64,000 nucleotides of DNA from assembly GCA_038501785.1 (NCBI GenBank), contig JBAMJR010000156.1, forward strand, positions 1 to 64,000, given 5' to 3'. This document shows positions 44,281 through 56,493 of the stretch, piece by piece. This DNA is from Myoxocephalus aenaeus. Lineage: Eukaryota; Chordata; Actinopteri; Perciformes; Cottidae. A program made the position numbers and the translations under genes. The first letter of the stretch is position 1; every line of letters starts with the position of its first letter. Below the pieces are notes generated by a model. That model did no database searches and was not told where the DNA came from. It worked only from the letters and a program-made list of their open reading frames with translations.

Positions 44281-46173
44281 AAGTATATAGACATACCTGC
44301 AAACTTGTCACTTTTCGGCGAAATTCGCCGTTTTCAAATCAAAATATGTCATCCACGTGCATCATGTAGATTCAAAGAGTTAAAGGAAGAGGACGTTATA
44401 TATGTAGCGCAGCTTGATGCAGGGCTGAGATGAGGTGGAGCTGGGCCTGGCAGAAGGTGGAGGGCAAAACAGAAAGGAGTGCAGTACAGCTTACCACTGT
44501 CCCAGTATTTCATACAAATTGATAATTGATAATTGATAATTGATAATTGATATGCGACTATGTGAGTAATCCTCTGTGTGCACACCAGATGGTGTTCTAG
44601 TCCATCAAACAAGTAACATGTAAAAGTGGTATTCATTGGAGAACACGACATTTTGAAACTTGAGATGATTTAAAACTGACGTCTTGTGTCTAACCGACGT
44701 GGTCGAGAAACAATATTAAAGCGAATGCTTTGTTTCCATCCAACAAACCAAAGGTTTATTTCATGAGTCTTCAGTTTTAAAGACAGTACAGGAAGAAAAG
44801 TGGAATTCTATGATAAATGGTGCTGGATTTCAGAACATTCACAATAACAATAAACTGAATAAAATACACTGCACCACCGTAGCAGGCAGCGTGAGCAGTA
44901 ACCTACGATAATATCTGGGATTCATGAACGCCTCAAAAAAACAAACAGGAAGAAAATGTAAGAAACCTCAAAGAGTGACAGCGGCTGAGAGTTAGTCTCT
45001 GACTGTTTGAGATTATCCACCAAACAGCAGCTCAGATGATCCGGCCTTCTTGGAGTCTCTCTGTGGCCTCCTGGAAAGGTTGCTGACTGGGGACTCTATG
45101 GACATGCTGGGGGTCTGCAATACTAATATGGGCAACATTGAACAAACCTGGAGGGGGTGATTGGGAGGAATTGCCTGACCTGAACCTGAGTGGTGCTTTC
45201 TAATTGGCTGTGCTAGTCATGGACTGGCTATAACAAACATCATGTGACAGCATTGGGGCGGCTCATGGGTGTATTTGGTACCAGAACACCCAAGGCCAAA
45301 GATCGGCTGACTCTCCCTCTCCTTACGGAGTCAGCCCTAACTATAAGCGCTATCAAAGAGGAAAGTCTTAGGGGTCGTATCATCTGATCTGCAGCCGTAC
45401 GGCCAAGTTCAAAACCTCCATTGTGGAAGCAGCTGCTAGAAGTGGAGGTCAGAGGATTGTTGCTGCTTGTTGTTGCTGCTGCCTACGAACTCCCTGGTGG
45501 ACACAACAAGGGGCGACAGACGGAGGGATGTTGTCTCTTCATAGTTCACCCCTCTGGAAGAAGAACGACTCCAGAAACACACCAGAGGGAAAACTCAAGT
45601 CCACCATTCACACAGATAGAAATGAAACACACACACAGGATGAGATCAAACATCACTGGCCCTGGACCAAGACAGCCTCAGGTGTTATGGCAGAGATGAA
45701 GAGGTTGAGCGTGAGAATATCATTCAAAGTAACCAACGTCTGTCTTATCCCTTTTGACACTGTTTTTTTTAAATAAAAATTCATTGGAACATGACGCCTT
45801 CAGGTAATGATTGCACAATAACTAACCTAAACAAAGGGCGATGTAAACAGGGACAAAGGAAAATTCATTGGAAATTCTTTGACTTTAAGGGCTGGACTTA
45901 TTAGAGTCTTTGAGACTGAGACTGATCCGTGAGAAGTAAAAACACAAGGACTGAGATCCAAACATCACTGGCCCTGGACCAAGAAAACTTCAGGTGTTAT
46001 GGCAGAGATGAAGAGGTTGAGCTTGACAACTTAATTAAAGTGTGTTTGATTTATAAAGTATTTGGGAGAACAACAATTCTTTGGAACTCCTTCAGGTAAT
46101 GATTGCACAATGACTGACCTGCTGGAAGGATGATGGTAACAGGTACGAGGCCTGAAGTGATCAAAGAAAGAAC
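44281..46173. other. Non-coding; inverted LINE pieces and duplication boundary
   Basis: 44385-44520 resembles the internal part of the hAT MITE at 32228-32360. TTGATAATTGATAATTGA repeats lie at about 44519-44551. 45153 is the last position comparable with unit B inside the window. LINE-end fragments lie in reverse at 45650-45830 and 45955-46160. No gene recognised. Confidence 0.45.
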
Positions 46174-46790
46174 GGTAGCACTTTATAATAAGTACACACT
46201 ATTTAGCATTAGTAAAGCATGAATAAACACTGAATTCATCATTTATAAAGCTTTATTCCAACATGAACACTTATTAGTAACTCATTAGTATGCAATTCAG
46301 ATGAGGAACATACTTAACTAATATTTAACTAACGAGTAGTAACGACCTGAATTAATCATGAATTGCAGCATTTTTTTTTATCATTTACTAACACTTTTCA
46401 AATGATCTTATTAATCATCTATGAGTCCTTAATACTTAATTTGCAAATGGGGAATCCATCATTTATAAAGTATGAAAACCCAAGCTTATTAATCCAGAAT
46501 GAAACATTTATAACTGTGTTTATGAATTGCATACTAATGAGTTACTAATGAGTGTTCATGTTGGAATAAAGCTTTATAAATGATGAACTTTTATTAGGGG
46601 AGTTTTTCCTGATCCGATGTGAGGTCCCGGGACAGGATGTTATGCGTACAGATTGTAAAGCCCTCCGAGGCAAACTTGTATTTGTGATGTTGGGCTGTAT
46701 AAAATAAACTGAATTGAATTGAATGAATTCAGTGTTTACTCATGCTTTACTAATGCTAAATAGTGTGTACTTTAATTATAAAGTACTACC
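46174..46790. mobile_element. Long-inverted-repeat MITE with an inserted LINE tail
   Basis: The left end GGTAGCACTTTATAATAAG and the right end GGTAGTACTTTATAATTAAA (reverse-complemented) continue as shared arms (ACACACTATTTAGCATTAGT). An L2-type LINE tail sits inside at about 46600-46730. Related empty sites (for example near 37640, reverse-complemented) read CAAAGAAAGAACAAATAACT, so the flanks AAAGAAC and AAAGAGC are the target duplication. Confidence 0.8.
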
Positions 46791-46914
46791 AAAAGAGCAA
46801 ATAACTGAGGGTGAGGACAACAAGATGAGATTGAAGTCTGGATTTAAAGAGCTCAACTGTTTGATGTCAGCAGGAGGGTCATTCCAGAGGAAGGGGATGT
46901 TGTTTTAACACTGT

Positions 46915-47260
46915 TAATGAATGATGTCCTGTTAACGCTCTGCATCACTTTATTCTGCACATTTCCTGCTTTTCAATAAAGACAACTCTGCATGTGAAGT
47001 GTGTTTGCTTCATTCTCTATAGAAAGTTGACTTTGAGTGTTTTCATGTGTTTCATCACCTTAGTTCCATCACTGTTATCATGCTGACAAATCATTCATCA
47101 AACTGATAACAGTGATGTTCTGGACTCAGTGGTGGAAGAAGTACTCAGATCTTTGACTCAAGTCAAAGTAGCAGTACCACAGTGTAGAAATACTAGTACA
47201 CGTCCTGCATAAGAAAATGTACTAAAGTTAAAGTCAAAACATACTCTAAATCAATCAATG
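46915..47260 (+). pseudogene. 3' UTR remnant of a beta-prism paralogue (inverted, unit B)
   Basis: Counterpart of 27660-27850. It keeps about 145 bp (47090-47235) lost in unit A, including GACTCAGTGGTGGAAGAAGT. Reverse-complement match to 34700-35000. Confidence 0.6.
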
Positions 47261-47669
47261 AAGTCTACATCATCATGTATTTGTTGATTATATTTATTTT
47301 TATTACACTGAATCAATGTAAAGGTATCAAATAACTGTAGTAGTATTTTATTCATTCATTTGAAAGCCTGATTGAAAATACAACAGACTTGTTAACATGC
47401 CTGCCATTGTCAGAGAGGCAAACCCATGTCCAAACAGAGAAAATGTTGCAATTTCCCAAATGAAGAAATAACTTCTTCCTCTTTCACAGACAGCTTTCTT
47501 CTTTGTAAGGCTCCAGTTGACCCCGATATTAAAGGCTGCTTTGTCTTGTGTAACATCTTTGAACTTTCTAATGATCTCTTTATGCTCTTTATCACCACTA
47601 CCGTTACTACTACCTCACTACTGCTATAATGCTAAGCTACTACTGCTGTAGAGGCTCTAACCTTAACCA

Positions 47670-48110
47670 ATTTAAGTACTACATGTGTTTGGATGCGTGT
47701 TCTACAAACAAATCCACTGTCCAATGCGCTGTGCCTCTTTGATCCATTTATTCCGTGTTAGTGAAGCATAACATGAATCTTACATGTTGCAGCACAACTC
47801 AGGATACCACAAGACAGGATAACGTTGACACGACCACGGTCAAAAACTATTTTGTTTCTCATCCACACACCTGTTCTCATCAGCAGGCACTTACCGGTAT
47901 GCCAGTTCACATGAATGTGCCACCCTGTGTTCAGATGTAGGAACTACATGTCCCAATTCCCCCTGTGTTTCCCTCAAAGATAAAAGAAAGCAACAAAACT
48001 ACATTATGGCTCCAACAACTGCTACTACCAGCCTACTAGATTGTAAAGCCCTCTGAGGCAAATTTGTAATTTGTGATTTTGGGCTATACAAAATAAATGG
48101 AATTGAATAC
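47670..48110. repeat. Dispersed repeat plus LINE tail (unit B)
   Basis: Copy of 28250-28685. The LINE tail AAATAAATGGAATTGAA ends near 48110. Confidence 0.75.
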
Positions 48111-48390
48111 TACTGCTACAATACTAGTCTATAATGCTACAATACTAGGTAACTACTGCTACAATACTATGCTACAACTAATACTACTAGCCTACTACTG
48201 CTACAATACTAGGCTACTACTGCTACTACATCTACCCTAATACTGCTACAATACTAGGTAACTACTACTACTACTACTACTACTACTAGCCTATTACTGT
48301 TACAATACTAGACTACAACTATTACTACTAGCCTAGTACTTCTACTACAACCTCCCTACTACTGCTACAATACTAGCAGTGCTACTACTA
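48105..48390 (+). repeat. Minisatellite of CTACTGCTACAATACTAG units (unit B)
   Basis: Shorter counterpart (~285 bp) of the 28686-29420 array (~735 bp). Confidence 0.9.
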
Positions 48391-49352
48391 CTGCTAATAC
48401 TGCCACCAAGGAAGTAGGCTGTTAAAATTCTTTACTTCGGCCGAAGTAAAAGTAAAATTACTAATGCCACTGTAAAAAATACTGTGTTACAAGTAATGCA
48501 TTGAAAAGGTTGTGTGAAAATGTAGGATTCTTAATGTATTAAAAGTTGGCTACTAAATGTAGAAAAATGTCTTGTTTCCGACTATTATTTAGAGGAGTCT
48601 GTCCTTAACCTGGAGTTTTAGGAGAGACTCCAGTTCAGGGGTAATACAAGAATAAGAACCTAGAATATAGGTACTGTGATTCATTTGACAGTAAGCTACT
48701 GTTAAATGTACAACAGCTACTTACTTGCTAATTGCTGCCAGCCAGTTACATATCACAGTGTTCTTGTTACAGTGCAGGATGTTCACTGTTGTAGTTGGTT
48801 AAGGTGGAGCTCATTTTGAACTTTCATTATGGATAAACAGCTGATTCTCCAAGTATTAATTGATTGAATGTTTGGTTTGTGAAAATAGTGAAATTAGTGA
48901 GAAATTGTGTCACGATTACCCAAAGAAAAGCAGCAAATCTTCACATTTGCGAAGCTAGAACCATGAAGTGATGCTTCTAATCGTCTGACAATCAACTAAC
49001 TGATTAATCTACTAATCCTCTCAGCTGTACTTGTTTACTTGTTTATTATAAAACATTGCATTTAATGTTTTATATGTAACAAATCTGTAACTAAAGCTGT
49101 ATTTAGGTAGATTTCCCTCTAAGATGTACAAGTACAACGTGGCATGACAAGAAAAGGCTCAAGTAAAGTACAAGTAACTCAAATGTAAATGTACTTTGTA
49201 ACATTCCACCATGCTGATACTGCTGCTCCCACTGCTGCTGCTGCTAGTACAAGTACCTAATGACTTAAGAACTGTACTTGAATAAATGTACTTACTAACA
49301 TGCCACAATCGTGAGGGATACTAGTAGCAGTAGAATAAGTAATAGTAGTGTA
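48391..49352. other. Non-coding; inverted copy of the 43.85-43.99 kb flank
   Basis: 48400-48832 matches 29440-29930; 48833-49218 is unique. 49219-49352 is the reverse complement of ~43850-43995. No gene. Confidence 0.5.
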
Positions 49353-49532
49353 CAGTGGCGGCTGGTGGATTTTTTTTTGGGTGGGGCCAGCCAATCAATT
49401 TCAGCAAAAATCCTAGTATGATTCAATGCAAAAAAGGTATAAAAAACACATTAATACTTTGCAGTTGAATATTTAAACATTTATTCCAACACTGACATAA
49501 TAAGGACATTATTCATACAATTCAGTATTTTT

Positions 49533-49533
49533 T

Positions 49534-49630
<97 letters not shown>
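49533..49630. repeat. (AT)n then (CA)n microsatellite
   Basis: Uninterrupted ATAT tract followed by about 30 CA units, inside the 3.1-kb hAT element. Confidence 0.95.
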
Positions 49631-49632
<2 letters not shown>

Positions 49633-49732
49633 TAGAACAAGTTTATATTTTAAGATTCCCCATATGAACCTTGTTTGTTGGGGAAACACAAATCAGTGTG
49701 GTGAGGAAACCTGCATGTTTTTATGAGACAGA

Positions 49733-49930
49733 TTATTTGTAAAGAAACTTTGTTCTTCTGTCCTTCTGAGTGGCAAACCTCTCAATGACCTTCTTATTGA
49801 AGTCAGGCATGTCCCTGACAAGTTTCTTCTCCATGGAGAGCATAGCCAGAGCATTAGGCCATCCTGTGTCATGGTGTTTCTCAGGAAGGTCTTGATCCTC
49901 TTCAGAGTACAGAAACACCTCTGGATTCAG
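49733..49930 (-). pseudogene. hAT transposase C-terminal fragment (ZMYM1-like)
   Basis: The open frame gives PNALAMLSMEKKLVRDMPDF then NKKVIERFATQKDRR. One base out of frame just upstream lies CFCTLKRIKTFLRNTMTQD, the usual preceding segment of the hAT dimerisation domain. A single frameshift near 49860 separates them, so the gene is broken. Confidence 0.75.
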
Positions 49931-49999
49931 CTGTTGTCACGGTGATGAGGATCCTGAGAAGACTGACAGTCTCTGTGAAGAGGAGAACCGCTCCTTGGC

Positions 50000-51365
50000 T
50001 TCATCAGGATGGCATCACATACCTGTAAAAGATAAATCAACTTACATTATCAATAAAGCTATTTTGATGAAAGTGATTCTGATTCAACACTTATGTCCAA
50101 GTCAAGTATTTCTACAATACAATGTATGTAAAATCTTACAAATAACTTTAGATGATGGGAAATTATAACTACATCATCAAATTGTATCAGACGGTCAGTT
50201 ACCAGCGTGTCCCTTTCAGAAAACAGTCCACTATGTTGTTGAATAGTTGCCAACTTGCCATCTTCAAAAACAACGAGGCCTCTTCTAGACATTGACTTGG
50301 TGGACACCTGAATAAGCATGTTATTAACTACCCGCACTTTTAAAATATTTAAACAAATATCATTGTGATGTTTTCTATCATAATCGTTCACTTTGATGAC
50401 TAGGCCCATGTAGGCTTTTACAGACTGTTGGACGTGAGCAACTTATCACTCCCTCCAGGAAATACACGACCCCTTGGTTCTTCTGTTACTGATGGATTTA
50501 TTCTTCAACGTGCGCCTCAGTCAACACCACCGTCAGCAACCCACCGTCCAACTGTTTAATTACATTTCAACAGACAAAACAAGTTGGCGTTCACGTTACA
50601 CAGTAAACTGTTTGCACGTAAATATGCGCGACGAATCATTAACATAACAACAGACCTCGCTGCTGCACACAACTGAGAGGGAGATGGTCCACTTGGATAA
50701 CAACATACTTCGACAAATCAACACTTTGTTGTCACTTTAACTTATATCTTTTAAACTAGCTTTTAGCAGAGTAAACACTTCTACCGCGGCACATGTTTTC
50801 AGGAGCTTGTCACAACTAAAAGTGTCCCAACACAAACATAGGACGTAAAGATGGTTCCTATCACATGTAAATACGAGACGTTAGCTTGCTTATTGTGTGT
50901 TTATTCGGTAACAACAGAACAGGCTACTGTGGGCTGTAGCCTAGCCCAGAACAACAGTCAAAACCTCGTAACATGCGTCACTCTGCTCCCGGTCATAGCC
51001 TCCTCTCCACAGGCTCCACAACAACAACAACAACATCCCACCTCACTCGCTCTGCCGATCACAGGTAGCTCAGGTAGACAAGCTACAAGCTACACAGCCC
51101 ATGAGACATTCACTGACCTCCTGAACCCAGTAATTACAATAACCAGTAATCTTATCTAGAACAACTTCTTCCTGTAAACACAATAACACTTTAAACATAA
51201 CAGGTTAACATGACATGTCACTCAGTCCGTTACAGTATAGTTTAATACCTTTAATGAAGCAGGGTCGATGTTCCTCTTCTGCAGCTGGTTGAATAGCATG
51301 TCCACATTTGGGATGATGTTGTTCCGTCTGTCACTAAACAACCGTTTTCTCTTTGTGTAGCAGTG
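50000..51365. other. Interior of the hAT element without supported exon
   Basis: Open frames at 50059-50409 (minus) and 50851-51159 (plus) have no recognisable domain. The CAACAACAACAACAAC run near 51018-51034 is simple repeat. Confidence 0.4.
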
Positions 51366-51590
51366 CTAGCGGGCTAACGTTAGTCCGCTAGCTAACGGTA
51401 GCACGTTAGTCCGCTAGCTAACGGTAGCACGTTAGTCCGCTAGCTAACGGTAGCCCGTTAGTCCGCTAGCTAACGGTAGCACGTTAGCCCGCTAGCTAAC
51501 GGTAGCACGTTAGCCCGCTAGCTAACGGTAGCACGTTAGCCCGCTAGCTAACGGTAGCACGTTAGCCCACTAGCTAACGTTAGCCCTGGC
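51366..51590. repeat. 26-bp minisatellite CCGCTAGCTAACGGTAGCAC, ~8 units
   Basis: Units carry GCTAGC and GTTAG/CTAAC complementary pairs, so each can form a small hairpin. It lies within the 3.1-kb hAT element. It is not CRISPR: there are no variable spacers. Confidence 0.95.
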
Positions 51591-52415
51591 CTCTCCCTCC
51601 CCGTCGCTGCTGCTTAGTTCCAGAGGGCAATGTCAGGAATAAAGCTGCACTGTGGCTCCCCTCATTACAGCAGCCAGTCATAAGCGCTGGACCTATGGTG
51701 TCCGTGGCGTTCTGGATAGTGATGTACCGTTAGCGCCGATGTAGCTTAGCATGAGCATCAGCTGGAAATATCAGTTGACTCTTCTCGTCCACTTGGCGAT
51801 ACAAATCAGCGTTCTTTACTTCCTCCAGAATGTAATCCCTTATAACCGACAGCAGCATGCAGTCCAAGTCTTGGAGGAGAGATTTGATCTAGTTAGGCTT
51901 GAGTCTTAGGGCTCCATTGTCATGACGTTAAAATGGCGCTGAGAGAGACGTGCAGACGAGAATACAAGCGAAGAGAACGAGAACACGCGAGACGAGAACC
52001 AGAGACTAGCTGTGAACGCACCCGGGGCCTGGCCCCGCAGAAGTCCTTTTTAGGGCGCGGATTGGATAAATGATATGTCCATCATTTATATCTTTAATCA
52101 GTGATTGGCTAAACTGCGTATTAGACCCGACTTGTGCACGAGCATTAGAGAGCAGCAGACAAGTGCATGAGCAGCTCAGAGCAGAGAGGACGAGCAGGAA
52201 AAGCAGATATTTAGCGCAGATATCCTATTTTACAAATATTACTGGGTACATTCCATAGCTCAAACACATACATATTGACAATTAGTATAAGTTATAAAAA
52301 AAATTATAATTTTTTTATAATTAAAATTATAAATAATGTTTTTGTTTTTGTTTTTTTTCTGGCTCAAGGTGGGTGGGGCCAGGCCCCGCGGCCCTCTATT
52401 GGCCGGCCGCCACTG

Positions 52416-52844
52416 GTTTAAGGAAGAGGACGCTGTATATGCAGCTTAATGCAGGGCTGAGATGAAGTGGAGCTGGGCCTGAAGGTGGAGGTCAAAACAG
52501 ACGTGAAAGGAGCAGTACAGCTTCCCACTGTCCCAGTGTTTCATACATATTGATAAAGCAGGGTATGTAAAAGCAGCCTCTGCTCCAAGGAGATCAATTA
52601 CAGTAAAAAGGGCTCACATTTGGCAGATGTAAAGCATACATGTGTATGTTTTTTGTGTTAGTCCATTTTTATTTTTTTTATTAACAGCTCAGGGATATTC
52701 ACGGAGCAACCTGTTTGTGCACTGTCCGTTCGGTTTTTGAATAAAGGGTTAGAAATTAATGTTTTTTTATCCGATTCATCGATTAATCGAAAAAATAATC
52801 AGCCGATTAATCGATTATTAAAATAATTGTTAGTTGCAGCCCTA
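52416..52844. mobile_element. Right part of the hAT MITE (unit B copy)
   Basis: Nearly identical to 32228-32657, ending GTTGCAGCCCTA. The left half with its terminal repeat is absent. Confidence 0.85.
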
Positions 52845-53087
52845 GTAGTATAGTATTATATAGTTATAGAATGTCCAAACTTCTCTAAGGCTGCAGTCTT
52901 CCTCCTACATGAACTAAACCCTTTTCTGCCACCAGGTGGCAGTGTTTCCTCTGCTCCTCATTCCAGACTAGCATTCCCAACATGACAGTAGAGGTCATTT
53001 GGGGCCTGAGAGGATGCAGCCAGTGGCATCATAACAAATATATAGACATGACGATCTGGAGAAATGGGGATGGGATACCGAGAGAGG

Positions 53088-54200
53088 AGTTTTTTTTTTT
53101 TTTTTTTTGGGAGTAGTGAGATGCAGCAATTGAATCTGGATCAATTAAAGGCAGCAGCAAACAGAAAAGTCTTCAATCTGGACCTGCAGCTTTCAGGAAC
53201 CTTGTTCCAGATATGTGGAGCAGAAAAGCTGAACGCTGCTTCTCCATGTTTAGTTCTGACTCTTGGAACAGAAAGTAGACCAGTCCCAGACCACCTGAGG
53301 GGTCAGGATGGTTCATAAGATAGACCAGTCCCAGACCACCTGAGGGGTCAGGATGGTTCATAAGGTAGACCAGCAGATCACAAACATACTTAGGCCCTAA
53401 ACCATTCAGTGCTTTATAAACCAGCAGCAGGATTTTCAAGTAAATTCTTTGTTTGACAGGAAGTCAGTGCAAAGACCTCAGAACTGGTGTGATGTGATCC
53501 ACTTTCCTGGTCTTAGTGAGGACTCGAGCTGCAGCGTTCTGAATCAGCTGCAGCTTTCTGATTGACTTTTTACAGAGGCCTGTGAACACACCGTTACAGT
53601 AGTCCAGTCTACTGAAGATAAATGACCTGTGAACACACCGTTACAGTAGTCCAGTCTACTGAAGATAAATGCATGGACAAGTTTCTCCAAATCCCGTTGA
53701 GACATAAGTCCTCTAACTCTTGATATATTCTTCAGGTGGTAGTAGGCTGATTTTGTAATTGTCTTGATATGGCTGTTCAGGTTGAGGTCTGAATCCATAA
53801 CTACACCTAGATTTCTGGCTTGGTTTGAGGTTTTTAACATCAGTGATTGAAGCTGAGCGCTCACTTTCAATCGTTCGTCCTTGGGACCAAAAACAATTAC
53901 TTCTGTTTTATCTTTATTTAATTGTTGAAAATTCTGGCACATCCAGTTATTGATTTCTTCAATGCATTTAGCCAGCCCTTGTATAGGTTCATAGTCCCCT
54001 GGTGATACAGTTATGTTACCCAGCCCTTGTATGGGACTATAGTCCCCTGGTGATATAGTTATGTAGATTTGTGTGTCATCTGCACAATTATGATAACACA
54101 CTTTGTTGTTTTTCATAATCTGAGCCAGTGGAAGCATGTAGATGTTGAAAAGAAGAGGCCCCAGTATTGAGCCTTGGGGAACACCACATGTCATCCTAGT
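53088..54200 (-). mobile_element. L2/CR1-group LINE fragment (unit B)
   Basis: Copy of 32903-34060. Here one frame stays open for 216 residues (53544-54194) from GVPQGSILGPLLF through CADDTQIYI to SRLDYCNGVFTG, because the small indel near 33705 of unit A is absent. It has two instead of three ~42-bp units at 53280-53371. Confidence 0.85.
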
Positions 54201-55422
54201 CAGCTAAGATCAGTTACTTCAGTAAAAGTATCAATAGCACACACAAATGAAAGCCTATCTTTGGCAAGTGTAATTCAAGAAATGAAAAATACACCTTACA
54301 TATAGATATATTTTTCTTATAAGCTCATCATATGAATTGTGCTTCTCAATGTGTGATGTAAGCAGTCAGCTGTTTACAATGTAATAATTCAGAATGTAAG
54401 AAAATGACAATAGTTGACACATTGACGCTATGCACTATAATACACTATACACTACATACATAATACAACATACAGTAGTGTACAGGTATGATGACACATT
54501 TGAATGCTTTAGAAATGGTAATAACCACAGAAGAAGAGAGTCTTGAACGAGCGCAGCAGTTACAGGTGTGTGTTCTCTCAGGGTCCAACATGCTCTATGA
54601 CAGTGTCAGCTCTTCCCCAGATATGCATTTAGTGTTTGGCCTCCACGAGAGTCACATTCAGGGTGAGTGTGCTTTATGTTGAGCCTCTCCTGTCTTTAAA
54701 CAGGAAGTGTTGCTGACACTGTACATATTGATGCATTGATAATTATACATGATACATTATTAATAATTAAAATACAATAATACAATTCTTCTTCTGAAAT
54801 AAATGCTTTTACTTTTAGTATTTAGAGTATATTTTGATGTTAGTACTTTTGTACTTTAACTTTAGTACATTGTCTTATGCAGGACTTGTACTAGTATTTC
54901 TACACTGTGGTACTGCTACTTTGACTTGAGTCAAAGATCTGAGTACTTCTTCCACCACTGAGTCCAGAACATCACTGTTATCAGTTTGATGAATGATTTG
55001 TCAGCATGATAACAGTGATGGAACTAAGGTGATGAAACACATGAAAACACTCAAAGTCAACTTTCTATAGAGAATGAAGCAAACACACTTCACATGCAGA
55101 GTTGTCTTTATTGAAAAGCAGGAAATGTGCAGAATAAAGTGATACAGATAATTAATATTCAATCATTCATTTACATTGTTGAACAAAACATATTTGAAAT
55201 AGTTTGATTGATTTCATTGACATCAGGTTTAACAGGAGAAATCATATACTGTTGATACTTTCTGATATTAACAGTAGTATTACTGTAATATAACTATCAC
55301 ATTGTTTCATAGTGGACAAAAAGAGAGAAAATTTAAAGAGACCATCACCAAATGATTTAACAATATTGTTGGAGTAGAGACTCCTCTGCTCTGCCACCAT
55401 GAAGAAGGCTTTTCTCAGCCCT
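54201..55422. other. 3' flank of the truncated beta-prism copy
   Basis: Copy of 34061-35276, with the minus-strand poly(A) signal near 55107. No other gene. Confidence 0.6.
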
Positions 55423-55800
55423 TCACTGATTAACACACAGGTACTCAGTCTGGCCTACAGTGCCCTGGTTGAGATTTCTTTTTATGACATCAACACCAGC
55501 CGTCTCATACGCTTGAATCTGATCTGGCTCGAAAAGCGTGCTGATGGCTTTAATGGGTTTGTTGGGTCCCTCTTTCTTGTACCACAGGTACACAGAGGCC
55601 CCACCGGTCGCCTCGTTCAGGTTAACTGGCACTTGTGTGTATTTCTGCTGCTCCAGGGTTTTCATCTGGATATCATTGATAGAGACCTGCAGAAGATGGA
55701 GAGCGAGCTTGGGGTCGGTGGTCTGACGGTACCAGATGAAGATGGGGGCTCCTCCTGCACCCTTATTGGTATCTTCATCCACACGGATGAAACCTTTTTT
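55423..55800 (-). pseudogene. Truncated beta-prism gene copy (last 2.5 repeats only)
   Basis: Identical in reading to the C-terminal part of the intact gene, from DEDTNKGAGGAPIFIWY to the stop. At 55800/55801 the coding sequence stops abruptly and joins the 3' UTR of another decayed paralogue (CAGACGGCTAGTTC). The promoter, first exon and front 3.5 repeats are deleted (1.69 kb relative to unit A), so no normal transcript start remains. Confidence 0.85.
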
Positions 55801-55956
55801 CAGACGGCTAGTTCAACAGCAGAACCCATGTACTATTGATACTGTCTGTTATCACCAGTATTACTGTAATATAATTATATTTATATTGTTTTATAAAAAA
55901 GAGAGAAAACATTAAGGGAGGCTGTGAGCAAAATGATTTAACAACATTGTTGGACT

Positions 55957-56420
55957 GTGCCTCTTCATATCAGTCTGATCTCCTTCAACCTTATGTTCCA
56001 TCCTGTCCCCTTCCTCTGGAAAGCTGACATCAAACAGTTGAGCTCTTTAAATCCAGACTTAAATCTCATCTGTTTGTCCTCACTCTCAGTTATTTGTTCT
56101 TTCTTTGATCACTTCAGGCCTCGTACCTGTTACCATCATCCTTCCAGCAGGTCAGTCATTGTGCAATCATTACCTGGAGGAGTCATTTTCCTATGAATTT
56201 TTCTTATCACCTGTTTACATCACCCTTTGAACAGGTCAGTCATTGTTCTATCATTATCTGAAGGCGTCATGTTCCAATTAATTTTTATTTTTCCAAATAC
56301 TGTGCAAAAAGAGATGAAACAGACGTTGGTTACTTTTAATTCCATTCTCACACTCAACCTCAGATGTTCCGCCACAACTAGACTTAAAGCTTTCTTGGTC
56401 CAGGGCCAGTGATGTTTGAG
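55957..56420 (+). mobile_element. LINE 3' remnants (unit B)
   Basis: Copy of 37505-37965 with the same WKADIKQLSSLNPDL end. Confidence 0.6.
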
Positions 56421-56493
56421 GAGTATTACTGTAATATAATTATATTTATATTGTTTTATAAAAAGGAGAGAAAACATTAAGGAAGGCTATGAG

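Larger units (their letters stand above)
27680..45152. repeat. Tandem segmental duplication, unit A
   Basis: Near-identical direct copy of ~46950-64000. Matching blocks: 27680-29930 with 46950-48832; 32228-35654 with 52416-55800; 37349-45152 with 55801-64000. Unit A alone has the ~2.3 kb island 29931-32227 (solo LTR, sccpdh exons, left half of a hAT MITE), the 35655-37348 segment (front half and promoter of the beta-prism gene) and ~290 bp at 37965-38253. Sequence differences are sparse, so the event is recent. Confidence 0.9.
49353..52415 (-). mobile_element. 3.1-kb hAT element with transposase remnant
   Basis: The ends CAGTGGCGGCTGG (left) and CAGTGGCGGCCGG (right, reverse-complemented) match the two smaller hAT derivatives. 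The minus strand keeps a transposase C-terminus (49733-49918 and just upstream). The flanks GTAGTGTA (left) and GTTTAAGG (right) do not match: the left neighbour is minisatellite flank and the right neighbour is the middle of the AGGGCTGC hAT MITE. One end was therefore rearranged after insertion. Contains (AT)n(CA)n at 49533-49630 and a 26-bp minisatellite. Confidence 0.8.

Noticed and set aside
50059..50409. 116-codon minus frame as a hAT transposase exon
   Set aside because: No residue pattern typical of hAT; the recognised C-terminus lies separately at 49733-49930.
51366..51590. Regular repeats resembling a CRISPR array
   Set aside because: Head-to-tail minisatellite without variable spacers, in a vertebrate transposon.
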